DNA of 64,000 bases from Magnetococcales bacterium (lineage in GTDB: Bacteria > Pseudomonadota > Magnetococcia > Magnetococcales > JADFYX01), in NCBI GenBank assembly GCA_002753565.1, contig PEAM01000008.1, positions 62,001 through 126,000 of the forward strand, in the 5' to 3' direction. Shown in pieces: positions 25,391 through 33,648 of this stretch (the stretch's first letter is position 1; each line of letters opens with the position of its first letter). The translations under genes and the position numbers were made by a program. The notes under the pieces are model-generated. The model worked only from the letters and a program-made list of their open reading frames with translations, made no database searches and was not told the DNA's origin.

Positions 25391-25411
25391 AAAGAGAAAC
25401 GCTCTTTTTTT
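25391..25411 (+). terminator. Weak terminator after the glycosyltransferase gene
   Basis: AAAGAG-AAACG-CTCTTT followed by TTTT. The stem is only 6 bp and AT-rich, so it may merely attenuate before the FecR gene. Confidence 0.35.
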
Positions 25412-25432
25412 GGTGGTTCAAAAAAGGTTGAT

Positions 25433-26359
25433 GTGAAGAAACTGCTCCTATCCTTTATGGCTGTTATTGTTTTGTTGACGGTTGTTGCCTTCAGCTGGGA
25501 CCGCACCCTTCCTGATAGTGTGTCAATGGTCACAAATGTTTATGGTCATGCGTATTTGCTGCAAAAAAAAGAGGATGATCAGCCCGAATCACGTTTTAGC
25601 GAGCTGGTTATCCAGACAGACAACGAAGGGAAGAGCTGGATACCGATCTCTCGTGGCATGATGATCCAATCCGGCTCGATCATCCGTACCGGAGCCATCC
25701 AACAGAAGGGTGCCCAGGATGAGGAGGAGGAGGTTGAGAGCTCTGTCGATATTCTTGCCGACAACGGCCTGGCCTTTCGGCTGAAGGATCAGACCCTGGT
25801 CGAGTTACAGAAAAAAGAGATGCTTGAGGAGGATGAAGGGGACTCTTTTGAAGATGAGGCGGTGGATGTTGCCCTGGTCTTCGGCAAACTGCTTGGCAAG
25901 GTGGACCCAGCCCTCAAGGAGACCGGCTTTGGCCTGGAGGCGATTCGTATCCGAACACCAACAGCGGTTGTTGGGGTTCGGGGAACCACCTATGCGGTCG
26001 GTTTTCCACCGGGGGGACTCTTCTCCAAGGTGACGGTTCTGGAGGGGACGGTTCACGCCTTCTCCAGGGAGAATCCGGACGAGGAGATTGTTATCGATAA
26101 GGGGAGAAAATCCATTGTGCGTCTGCACTCCTATCTATTGAGAAACCTCAATAAAAGGGATGTTGCGGAATTAAGGGAGGTTGACTCCTTGCAGATTGCC
26201 GTGACACCAATTGATGTGTTGGTCGACCTCTTCAATATTCGTCCTGACCTATCCTTAATTGCCGAAATAAAACGATTTATCGATAAAATGGATGATGAGA
26301 CCAAAAAGCGATTGGATCAGTTGAAGGTTATTCTTGAGGGCGGGAAAGTGGATGAGTAG
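25433..26359 (+). CDS. FecR-domain protein, exported or membrane-anchored
   Basis: A 308-aa protein with an N-terminal signal or anchor (KKLLLSFMAVIVLLTVVAF) and a FecR domain whose signature RIRTPTAVVGVRGTTYAVGF lies near 175-194. An acidic stretch (DEEEEVE and EEDEGDSFEDE) interrupts the domain. The C-terminal helices (residues 255-308) are charged. There is no TonB receptor or ECF sigma factor nearby, so it is probably a structural FecR-fold protein rather than an anti-sigma factor. GTG 25433 starts it, with AAGG 5 nt upstream. Confidence 0.75.
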   Translation: MKKLLLSFMAVIVLLTVVAFSWDRTLPDSVSMVTNVYGHAYLLQKKEDDQPESRFSELVIQTDNEGKSWIPISRGMMIQSGSIIRTGAIQQKGAQDEEEEVESSVDILADNGLAFRLKDQTLVELQKKEMLEEDEGDSFEDEAVDVALVFGKLLGKVDPALKETGFGLEAIRIRTPTAVVGVRGTTYAVGFPPGGLFSKVTVLEGTVHAFSRENPDEEIVIDKGRKSIVRLHSYLLRNLNKRDVAELREVDSLQIAVTPIDVLVDLFNIRPDLSLIAEIKRFIDKMDDETKKRLDQLKVILEGGKVDE

Positions 26360-26407
26360 GCCAAGGTGTTGGATTGTTTTCTGCGGTTATTCCAGAGGAG
26401 TCGTTTG

Positions 26408-26941
26408 ATGATCTCCCTGCCGGCTATCAAAAATATGGGCCAGGAGTGGTTGGCCAGATGGGACAATCGAAAGGGTGCGGGCGGTTCTGCTCTCCCCCCT
26501 CAGGCTGACCTACCCTGGAGCCGTTGGTCATCACCTGTTGTGCTCAAGCAGCTCTCCCAGCAGGCCCGGAAGCTTTTTGCTACCCTTCATGGTTTGCTCC
26601 AAGAGAAGGCGGCGTCGGGAAAGAGAGGGGCGGCTGATCTCTACAACCGTCTGGCCCGTACCCGGTCCGTGGGGCAAGAGGCGATTCAGAGTCGGGGCTG
26701 GCAGGGTGAAAGAAAAAAGAGTCATGGTCGATGGGAAGAGAAAGCCTATCACCTGACCCTGTCAAATATTGGTCAATTGGCTGGGGGAATCGTTCAAAAC
26801 CACACCATGGTGCCAGAAGATCGACGCCCTTTTGTGGCCGAGGTGGTTCAGGGGCGCGCTTTGGGGCGATATGATGAAGGGACCTTCAAGGAGGTTCGTA
26901 AACTCTTTAAAAGGGACCATTCAACGGCCCCCACCTCTTAA
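26408..26941 (+). CDS. Hypothetical protein (177 aa), no recognisable family
   Basis: ATG 26408 is chosen because GAGGAG lies 7-10 nt upstream; a GTG frame from 26366 has no ribosome site. The product is basic (many Arg and Lys, e.g. GWQGERKKSHGRWEEK), has no signal peptide or membrane helix, and seems mainly helical. It follows the FecR gene by 48 bp on the same strand and is convergent with another orphan gene. I cannot assign a function. Confidence 0.6.
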   Translation: MISLPAIKNMGQEWLARWDNRKGAGGSALPPQADLPWSRWSSPVVLKQLSQQARKLFATLHGLLQEKAASGKRGAADLYNRLARTRSVGQEAIQSRGWQGERKKSHGRWEEKAYHLTLSNIGQLAGGIVQNHTMVPEDRRPFVAEVVQGRALGRYDEGTFKEVRKLFKRDHSTAPTS

Positions 26942-26962
26942 ACTCTCAATAGGGGTGTTGGC

Positions 26963-27469
26963 TTAGCAAGCCACCTTTTCCACAGCATTTCTCAAAGGCT
27001 CCTGGAGGATACCCAGAGCCTCTTCCATTAATCGGTTCGACTCCTCAGCCGTCATGCCAACGCCACTCTCTACCACTAAAATCCTGTCCCATTTATCCAG
27101 CGGTTGTCCCGTCCAGAGGTGAAAAAGGAGGTTCTCTTGTCGCCAATGTCGAATTCTCGGCAGAGGACCCTCCATAATGGCATGGGATCTTTTTAGAAGA
27201 TCCTGACTCTCTTCTTCGTTGTTTTCACATCGTAAATAGCTAACATGGTTGCGAGGGTTCCAATAGGCAACCAGCTTGAGGGGGATAAGATCACCCAGCC
27301 AAGAGGAGAGGGAAGAGATGGTTGGTTCCAGCTCCTGTTTAGACGCCTGCAGCCGCATGCGCAGATCATTTAAGTTCATATCGATTTCACTCTGCTTGAA
27401 AGGAATAAGGTGTGCAGAAGAGCCAGACCCTTCCACCCCCTCGCTCTGATCACTGCTTTTAAGACTCAT
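26963..27469 (-). CDS. Hypothetical protein (168 aa)
   Basis: ATG 27469 is preferred because AAGGA lies 8 nt upstream; starts at 27484 and 27499 are possible. The product is soluble and acidic. It has a Leu-rich helix (NDLRMRLQASKQELEPTISS), then a compact alpha/beta part (LKLVAYWNPRNHVSYLRC and LLFHLWTGQPLDKWDRILVV) that looks GAF- or PAS-sized. I do not claim either fold. The gene is alone, convergent with the 177-aa orphan. Confidence 0.6.
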   Translation of the reverse strand: MSLKSSDQSEGVEGSGSSAHLIPFKQSEIDMNLNDLRMRLQASKQELEPTISSLSSWLGDLIPLKLVAYWNPRNHVSYLRCENNEEESQDLLKRSHAIMEGPLPRIRHWRQENLLFHLWTGQPLDKWDRILVVESGVGMTAEESNRLMEEALGILQEPLRNAVEKVAC

Positions 27470-27675
27470 TGCCGTATCCTTCATCAGATCGCCATTCAAG
27501 AAAAAAACGATCCGTTGCTAAGGTATGGATTGCTTGCAAGTAGATTCTAAAGCAAATCACTGCTATATTTATGCCAACCTTCCGCTGTCGGTGTTTGGTT
27601 GCTCTTATGGGCAGGTATGCGCTGACAACTGCTGTTTCCAGGTTTGGTGCCAACCTCCATGTTTAGGATTCAACC

Positions 27676-28359
27676 ATGATCAATAGACTCTCTCACACCT
27701 CTTCTCTCTGGGCTGTGTTTGTTTTTTTTACGATAACGACATTTTTATTTACACCAATATTGCTCCAGGCCGAGCCAAGGGACCCGACCATTGCCCGCCT
27801 TTTCTCCTTTATAGAGCGTCTGCAAACCATCGAGGCGGAGTTTACCCAGCAGGTTGAAGAGGCCGATGGCAGCATGCCCAAACTCAGCCGGGGTCGTTTT
27901 TCGGCTAAACGGCCCGGCCTGTTTCGGTGGGATTATCGGGAACCTTTCGAGCAGATGATTCTCTCCGATGGGGAGTCGGTCTATTATTATGAGGTCGATC
28001 TGGCTCAAGTGACCAAAACCAGGGCCGACCTGCTGGAGGAGACCCCCGCCGCCTTTTTTGTCTCTGACCGCCCACTCGATCAAACCTTCACCCTGAGCGT
28101 GACGGAAGATGCCACCTGGAAACTACCCAGTGTGCGGATGGTTCCCCTCACCCAGGGAACCATCCAGGAGATCACCCTGACCCTACACCCACAAAAAGAT
28201 GAAATCTTGAATTTGGTGGTCTTGGACTCTTTGGGTAACCACTCCCGTTTTACTTTTTTGAAAATTCGCTATAATCAACCCCTTCCATCGGACCGCTTTA
28301 CCTTTAGCCTCCCTGAAGGGGTTGACCTGATCGATGAATCCGACAATAACACCCCCTGA
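27676..28359 (+). CDS. lolA: Outer-membrane lipoprotein carrier protein LolA
   Basis: Periplasmic chaperone that carries lipoproteins from LolCDE to the outer membrane. The 227-aa product has a signal peptide (to about residue 32, LLQAEP). The lipoprotein-binding beta domain shows EAEFTQQVEEADG, then GRFSAKRPGLFRWDY and EQMILSDGESVYYYEVDLAQV, all typical of LolA. The Arg43-equivalent region is in the FRWDYREP loop. It is followed 47 bp later by yajQ, probably in the same transcript. Confidence 0.93.
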   Translation: MINRLSHTSSLWAVFVFFTITTFLFTPILLQAEPRDPTIARLFSFIERLQTIEAEFTQQVEEADGSMPKLSRGRFSAKRPGLFRWDYREPFEQMILSDGESVYYYEVDLAQVTKTRADLLEETPAAFFVSDRPLDQTFTLSVTEDATWKLPSVRMVPLTQGTIQEITLTLHPQKDEILNLVVLDSLGNHSRFTFLKIRYNQPLPSDRFTFSLPEGVDLIDESDNNTP

Positions 28360-28406
28360 TCTATTTGTTTCGCCATCAACAACAGACACCGTGAGGAGAG
28401 CCCACA

Positions 28407-28892
28407 ATGCCCTCGTTTGATATTGTTTCAGAAGTGGATATGCAAGAGGCAGACAATGCCGTTAATCAGGCTATCAAGGAGATCACCACCCGTTATGACT
28501 TTAAAGGCTCTAAAAGTAGCCTGGAGCGGGAAGAGGCCGAGATTACTGTCATCAGCGATGATGAATATAAAATGGAACAGGTGATGGAGGTTTTGAAGGG
28601 GAAGCTGGTCAAACGGAAAATTGATCCCTCTGTCCTGGATTTTTCCAGCATGGAGCCGGCATCCGGTGCCCTGGTACGGCAAAAGGTGACCATTCGTCAG
28701 GGGGTGGATAAAGAGTTGGCCAGACAGATTGTCAAACTGATCAAAAACAGCAAAATCAAGGTGCAGGCCTCCATTCAGGGGGAGCAGGTTCGGGTGACGG
28801 GTAAAAAACGGGATGACCTGCAGGCGGTGATCACCCTCATGAAAGGTTCCAAGCTGGATATGCCTTTACAATATATTAACTTCAGGGATTAA
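28407..28892 (+). CDS. yajQ: YajQ-family nucleotide-binding protein
   Basis: A 161-aa two-domain protein of the UPF0234 family; some members bind cyclic di-GMP and act as effectors. The opening MPSFDIVSEVDMQEADNAVN and the TTRYDFKGSKSSLE segment are diagnostic, as is the closing DMPLQYINFRD. The ATG follows GAGGAG. It lies 7 bp upstream of rimO. Whether this copy binds c-di-GMP is unknown; a PilZ protein elsewhere in the window shows that the organism probably uses that messenger. Confidence 0.94.
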   Translation: MPSFDIVSEVDMQEADNAVNQAIKEITTRYDFKGSKSSLEREEAEITVISDDEYKMEQVMEVLKGKLVKRKIDPSVLDFSSMEPASGALVRQKVTIRQGVDKELARQIVKLIKNSKIKVQASIQGEQVRVTGKKRDDLQAVITLMKGSKLDMPLQYINFRD

Positions 28893-28899
28893 ATCGTCC

Positions 28900-30240
28900 A
28901 TGTCCTCCTCTGTCAATGCAGGTAAAGTGGGTGTGATCTCCTTGGGTTGTCCCAAGAATCTGGTCGATACCGAAAAGATGCTCGGTCGCTTTATCGAAGG
29001 GGGGTACACCCTCACCAGTCAGCCGGAAGAGGCTGACCTGCTGGTGGTCAACACCTGCGGTTTTAAAGCCGATGCCGAAGCCGAATCCCGTGAGGCCATT
29101 CTCGAAATGGCCCAGATCAAGGCTCGCCATCCCGGCGCCAGATTGGTGGTGACAGGGTGTCTCTCGCAACGGTATGGAGAGCAGTTGCAAAAGGAGATTC
29201 CCGCCATCGACCTGTTGACCGGAACCACGGCATATGAACAGTTGATTCCCCTTTTAGAATCCTCCACACCCCCTCCAGCCGTTGCTCCCCCCTATTCCAG
29301 AAGCGGTGAAGAGGCGCCACGGGTTTTAACCACCCTTCCGCATACCGCCTATGTGAAAATTGCGGAAGGGTGTAACAACCCTTGTGCCTTTTGCATTATT
29401 CCCAAACTGCGTGGACCGTTTGTCTCCCGAGAGCCAGAAGAGATTGATGACGAGGTGGTCGCCCTGGTGGAGCAGGGGGTAAAGGAGATCAACCTGATCT
29501 CTCAAGACACCACTCTGTATGGCCGAGATCTGGACCGCCGCCTGAGTCTGGCTGAGTTGTTGCGTGGATTGATTGAGATTGAAGGGGTAAAGTGGATTCG
29601 GTTGCTCTATCTCTACCCCACCCTGGTGACCGACACCCTGCTCGATCTGATTGCCGAGGATAATCCCCTTCTGCCCTATTTTGATATTCCTCTCCAACAC
29701 AGCCATTCCGATCTGCTCAAAAGCATGAAGCGGGCGGAACGGGAAAAAGATCTGCACGATCTGATCGGGCGTATTCGACGCCGAATACCCCATGCCACCC
29801 TGCGAACCACCTTCATAGTCGGTTTTCCCGGCGAGACCGAAGAGGCGTTTCAGCATCTCTACCAGTTTATCGAACAAATCCGTTTTGATCATGTAGGGGT
29901 CTTCACCTATTCCGACGAGGTGGGTACCACCGCTTATGATCTGCCGGATAAGATAGCCCTCGACGTCGCCCAGCAACGCCGAGATCAGCTTATGGCTCTG
30001 CAGCAGAAGATCAGCGCCGAAAAGTTGGCTCAACTGATTGGTAAAACCTTGCCGGTTTTGGTGGAGGGGGTTTCCGAAGAGAGTGCGTGGCTTCTGCAGG
30101 GAAGGTTGGCAGATCAGGCTCCGGATGTGGATGGTGTGGTCTTTATCAACGAAGGGTCCGCACCACCAGGAAGCCTTGTCCAGGTGGAGATTACCGAGGC
30201 CCATGAGTATGATCTGGTTGGACGACTGGTTGCCGACTGA
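28900..30240 (+). CDS. rimO: Ribosomal protein uS12 methylthiotransferase RimO
   Basis: Radical-SAM enzyme that adds a methylthio group to the conserved Asp of ribosomal protein S12. The 446-aa product carries both iron-sulfur sets. The N-terminal cluster uses Cys17 (SLGCPKNLVDTE), Cys53 (NTCGFKADAE) and Cys87 (VTGCLSQRYG). The radical-SAM triad is Cys158, Cys162 and Cys165 (EGCNNPCAFCIIPKLRG). A C-terminal TRAM domain ends the protein. The sequence RGPFVSREPEEI is specific for RimO over MiaB. Confidence 0.96.
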   Translation: MSSSVNAGKVGVISLGCPKNLVDTEKMLGRFIEGGYTLTSQPEEADLLVVNTCGFKADAEAESREAILEMAQIKARHPGARLVVTGCLSQRYGEQLQKEIPAIDLLTGTTAYEQLIPLLESSTPPPAVAPPYSRSGEEAPRVLTTLPHTAYVKIAEGCNNPCAFCIIPKLRGPFVSREPEEIDDEVVALVEQGVKEINLISQDTTLYGRDLDRRLSLAELLRGLIEIEGVKWIRLLYLYPTLVTDTLLDLIAEDNPLLPYFDIPLQHSHSDLLKSMKRAEREKDLHDLIGRIRRRIPHATLRTTFIVGFPGETEEAFQHLYQFIEQIRFDHVGVFTYSDEVGTTAYDLPDKIALDVAQQRRDQLMALQQKISAEKLAQLIGKTLPVLVEGVSEESAWLLQGRLADQAPDVDGVVFINEGSAPPGSLVQVEITEAHEYDLVGRLVAD

Positions 30241-30322
30241 ACGGTTTGTCCCTTTAGGTGTCTGTCGGTTTCTTGGTTAACGGCCAGCTCGGCCTGTGGC
30301 CTGTCAGGGAGTCGTGTTTTTT

Positions 30323-31654
30323 ATGTCAACACGTTCACATAGCCAATCCAGCGCACCCTTGGCTGATCGGATGCGTCCCGAAACCCTGGCGGAGGTTCTG
30401 GGGCAGTCCCATCTGACGGCAGAAGGGAAGATTCTGTATGAATCTCTGGCAAAAAACCGCATCCCCTCGCTTATTTTCTGGGGTCCACCCGGCTGTGGAA
30501 AAACCACCCTGTCCCGTGTTGTTGCCCGAGAGACAAACTGCCGCTTTGTGGCACTTTCAGCCGTATTGGCAGGGGTAAAAGAGGTTCGGGAGGTGGTGGG
30601 TCGTGCCCGAGGGGAGTTGCAGGCGGGTGGGGTTGGTACCATCCTCTTTGTCGACGAGATCCACCGATTCAATAAAGGCCAGCAGGATGCTTTTCTCCCT
30701 TTTGTGGAGGATGGTACCATCACCCTGATTGGGGCTACCACAGAAAACCCCTCTTTTGAACTTAACGGCGCCTTGCTCTCTCGTTGTCAGGTGATGGTGC
30801 TGCAGCCATTGGACAGTAGCTCGCTGATTCAACTGCTGCGACGGGCTGTGGACGATGATGAGCGGGGGTTGGGCCGTCTCAATCTGGATTTGGCGGACTC
30901 TTTATTGGCGGAGATAGCCTGTCAGGCCGATGGAGATGCCCGTTACGCTTTAAACCTGCTGGACGCCTTGGTCGATGTGATGGGTCAGAAGGTCTCCGAG
31001 GGGAAACAGTTGGTGGTGGCAGACCTGAAAAACAGTCTCAACCGACGGGCTACCCTCTACGATAAAAAGGGCGACTCCCACTATAACCTGATTTCCGCCT
31101 TTCATAAATCCATGCGTGGTTCCGATGTGGATGCCTCTCTCTATTGGCTGGCCCGAATGTTGGAAGGGGGGGAGGAGGGGATCTATATCGCTCGGCGTAT
31201 GGTGCGGTTTGCCTCGGAAGATATCGGCAATGCCGACCCCCAAGCGTTGGCGATTACCCTGCAGGCTAAAGAGTCCTATCATTTTCTTGGCTCTCCAGAG
31301 GGGGATCTGGCTTTGGCCCAGGCGGTTATCTATCTGGCTTGCGCCCCCAAGAGCAATAGTGCCTACAGGGCCTTTAAAGCGGCCCAGGCCTGTGCAAAAA
31401 AAAATGGTTCACTGCCCCCTCCGGCCCATATCTTGAATGCGCCTACCTCCTTGATGAAGCAGTTGGGGTACGGAGAAGGGTACCGATACGCCCATGATTA
31501 TGAAGGGGGTATCGTCAGTCAGACCTATCTGCCTGAACCCCTGACCAGAGAAAAATTCTACCATCCGGTAGAGCGAGGCCAGGAGCGAGAGATTGCCCGA
31601 CGTCTGGCCTATTGGCAACGATTGAAAAAAGAGCGGGAAGAGGAGAGCGTGTGA
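30323..31654 (+). CDS. rarA: Replication-associated recombination protein A (RarA/MgsA AAA+ ATPase)
   Basis: Clamp-loader-like ATPase acting at stalled forks. The 443-aa product from ATG 30323 shows [19 protein letters not shown]. The Walker A is GPPGCGKTT (54-62), the Walker B is [20 protein letters not shown], and sensor 1 is [13 protein letters not shown]. The C-terminal tetramerisation region has [22 protein letters not shown] longer frame from 30296 starts at TTG and lacks support. The end overlaps crcB by 4 bp (GTGA). Confidence 0.96.
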   Translation: MSTRSHSQSSAPLADRMRPETLAEVLGQSHLTAEGKILYESLAKNRIPSLIFWGPPGCGKTTLSRVVARETNCRFVALSAVLAGVKEVREVVGRARGELQAGGVGTILFVDEIHRFNKGQQDAFLPFVEDGTITLIGATTENPSFELNGALLSRCQVMVLQPLDSSSLIQLLRRAVDDDERGLGRLNLDLADSLLAEIACQADGDARYALNLLDALVDVMGQKVSEGKQLVVADLKNSLNRRATLYDKKGDSHYNLISAFHKSMRGSDVDASLYWLARMLEGGEEGIYIARRMVRFASEDIGNADPQALAITLQAKESYHFLGSPEGDLALAQAVIYLACAPKSNSAYRAFKAAQACAKKNGSLPPPAHILNAPTSLMKQLGYGEGYRYAHDYEGGIVSQTYLPEPLTREKFYHPVERGQEREIARRLAYWQRLKKEREEESV

Positions 31655-32025
31655 AAACCCTCTTGTTTGTAGCGGCTGGTGGTTCTCTTGGTGCGGTTCT
31701 GCGTTTTTTAATCTCCAACTGGACCTATCAATGGCTGGGGCGAGGTTTTCCGTGGGGAACCCTGGCGGTCAATGTGTTGGGCTCTTTTTTAATGGGGTTG
31801 CTGTTTGTTGTTTTTACCGATCGAATGGTGATCAATCCCGACTTGAAGCTGGGTATTTTGGTTGGTGGGCTGGGGGCTTTGACCACCTTCTCCACCTTCT
31901 CCATCGATACCCTTAACCTGATGGAGAGAGGGGCCCATGGTGCGGCCTTGGTGAATAGCGTGGTCAGTGTGGTTGCGTGTATCTTTGCCGTGTGGTTGGG
32001 GCTGCTGGTGGCTAAATTAATCTAG
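31651..32025 (+). CDS. crcB: Fluoride exporter (Fluc/CrcB family)
   Basis: Four-helix inner-membrane protein, a dual-topology dimer that lets fluoride leave the cell. The 124-aa product starts at the GTG overlapping the rarA stop; a frame from 31612 lies inside rarA and is rejected. Signatures are GGSLGAVLRF, GTLAVNVLGSFLMG and GALTTFSTFSIDT, the last holding the Phe and Ser/Thr residues that line the pore. No fluoride riboswitch precedes it, as expected for an internal operon gene. Confidence 0.95.
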   Translation: MKTLLFVAAGGSLGAVLRFLISNWTYQWLGRGFPWGTLAVNVLGSFLMGLLFVVFTDRMVINPDLKLGILVGGLGALTTFSTFSIDTLNLMERGAHGAALVNSVVSVVACIFAVWLGLLVAKLI

Positions 32026-32043
32026 CTGTAGGAGATATTTAGC

Positions 32044-32081
32044 TTCTGGATTACTTTAACAGATGTTATCGTAATCCAGAA
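32044..32081 (+). terminator. Stem-loop after crcB
   Basis: TTCTGGATTAC (32044-32054) pairs with GTAATCCAGAA (32071-32081); the 16-nt loop contains a smaller AAC/GTT pairing. An A-rich rather than T-rich stretch follows, so it is either a weak plus-strand terminator or mRNA 3' end stabiliser. The right arm shares ATGTTATCGTAA with the inverted repeat at the end of the manC-type gene. Confidence 0.5.
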
Positions 32082-32242
32082 AAAGGATTTCAAGCTTTTT
32101 CTTCCTGTTTTTTCTCAGAAAAATCAAAACTGGTCCAATAATTGAATTTCAACCTGCACAGCCAATGCTGAAGCAAGCCTTGCCTGGGGCTTCCTGGGCA
32201 TTCTCCTCCCCATTATCCTAATTCGACCCTGCTGCCGAATTT

Positions 32243-32256
32243 GGGATTATCGACAG
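32243..32256 (+). promoter_or_regulatory. GGGATTATCGAC element upstream of nucleotide-sugar dehydrogenase
   Basis: GATTAT at 32245-32250 could be the -10 of a promoter with a poor -35 (TTCGAC, 32222-32227, 17 bp away). The element matches those at 452, 4301 (minus) and 15702. A transcript would start near 32257, leaving a leader of only about 15 nt. Confidence 0.4.
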
Positions 32257-32271
32257 AACATAGAGATAGAG

Positions 32272-33579
32272 ATGATAGACAGCTTATTAGAAAAAATAGA
32301 ATCAAAACAAGCCGTTATAGGGATTATTGGCCTGGGTTATGTGGGGCTTCCGCTGGCTCTACGGTATTTGGAAGAGGGATTCTCGGTGGTTGGCTTTGAT
32401 ATTGACCCCATCAAAATAGAAAAGCTGGAGCAGGGGAAGCCCTATATAGAACATATTGACCCTGCTCCTTTTTTTAATGCGATACAGTCCAAAAAATGTA
32501 TGGCAACCACTGACTTTTCAAGGGCAAACGGAGTCGATGCCATCATCCTCTGTGTTCCCACCCCCTTAAATAAAAACAGAGAGCCAGACCTCAGCTTTGT
32601 GACAGGCTCTTTAGCCCATGTCATTCCCCATATGCGACCCGGACAGGTGGTCTCTCTAGAAAGTACCACCTATCCTGGAACCACGCGGGAGATTATTCTT
32701 CCTCCTATTGAGGAGGCCGGTTTCAAGGTGGGTGAGACGGTCTTCGTCATCTATTCTCCGGAGCGGGAAGATCCTGCCAATCCAGATTTTACCACCCGTA
32801 CCATTCCCAAGGTCGTAGGTGGTACTACCCCCAACTGTCTGGCCGTAGGGAAGGCTATCTACGAAACCATTATTGATGAAGTGGTTCCGGTCTCGTCCAC
32901 AGGGGCGGCAGAGATGGTCAAAATTTTGGAGAACACCTTCCGATCCGTCAATATTGCGCTGGTTAATGAACTCAAAGTGGTGGCCGACCGGATGGATCTG
33001 GATATCTTTGAGGTCATTCGAGCCGCCGCCACCAAGCCGTTCGGGTACACCCCGTTTTACCCTGGCCCCGGATTGGGCGGTCACTGTATTCCCATCGACC
33101 CATTCTATCTAACCTGGAAAGCGCGGGAGTACGGCATTAACACCCGCTTTATTGAACTGGCTGGAGAGGTCAACACCTCCATGCCAGAATTTGTTCTGAG
33201 CAAGATAACCGCCGCGTTAAACGATATAAGCCGCTCGGTGCGAGGGGCACGTATTCTGGTGTTGGGTTTGGCGTACAAAAAAAATGTCGATGATGTCCGT
33301 GAATCCCCCAGTTTTGTGCTGTTGGAGCGGTTGCAAAAGTTAGGTGCCGAAGTCAGTTATTCCGACCCCCATGTGCCCGTTACCCCTCCCATGCGCGCCC
33401 ACTCCATCAAGTTGACCAGTGTCGAACTCAGCCCGGCGGTTATTCAGTCCTATGACTGTCTCCTGGTGGCGACAGACCATGACCGCTTTGATTGGGAGAT
33501 GATCAAAGAGAACGCTCGATTGATTATTGATCCACGAGGCGTTTTTACGGCAGATGAAAAGCAAGTTCATCGTGCCTAG
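32272..33579 (+). CDS. Nucleotide-sugar dehydrogenase (UDP-N-acetylglucosamine 6-dehydrogenase, WbpA-type)
   Basis: NAD-dependent enzyme that oxidises C6 of a UDP-sugar to the uronate, for surface polysaccharide. The 435-aa product has the Rossmann motif [11 protein letters not shown] (19-29), and the catalytic Cys272 in [28 protein letters not shown] and [18 protein letters not shown] are typical of WbpA/WbpO rather than UDP-glucose dehydrogenase. The substrate choice is by similarity. The codon use and GC look like the neighbours, but the gene is not within a full polysaccharide locus. Confidence 0.85.
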   Translation: MIDSLLEKIESKQAVIGIIGLGYVGLPLALRYLEEGFSVVGFDIDPIKIEKLEQGKPYIEHIDPAPFFNAIQSKKCMATTDFSRANGVDAIILCVPTPLNKNREPDLSFVTGSLAHVIPHMRPGQVVSLESTTYPGTTREIILPPIEEAGFKVGETVFVIYSPEREDPANPDFTTRTIPKVVGGTTPNCLAVGKAIYETIIDEVVPVSSTGAAEMVKILENTFRSVNIALVNELKVVADRMDLDIFEVIRAAATKPFGYTPFYPGPGLGGHCIPIDPFYLTWKAREYGINTRFIELAGEVNTSMPEFVLSKITAALNDISRSVRGARILVLGLAYKKNVDDVRESPSFVLLERLQKLGAEVSYSDPHVPVTPPMRAHSIKLTSVELSPAVIQSYDCLLVATDHDRFDWEMIKENARLIIDPRGVFTADEKQVHRA

Positions 33580-33648
33580 AGGTTTTTTGGGGTCATCTGT
33601 TCATCTCAAAAACGGTCGCATAAATATGGCCAACAATCGGAGTGGAAT

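Noticed and set aside
27901-27960. Further GGGATTATCG copy in lolA
   Set aside because: It lies within coding sequence (Trp-Asp-Tyr-Arg codons) and is not upstream of a gene.
31612-31650. N-terminal extension of crcB
   Set aside because: It would lie inside rarA; the GTG that overlaps the rarA stop gives a normal CrcB length.
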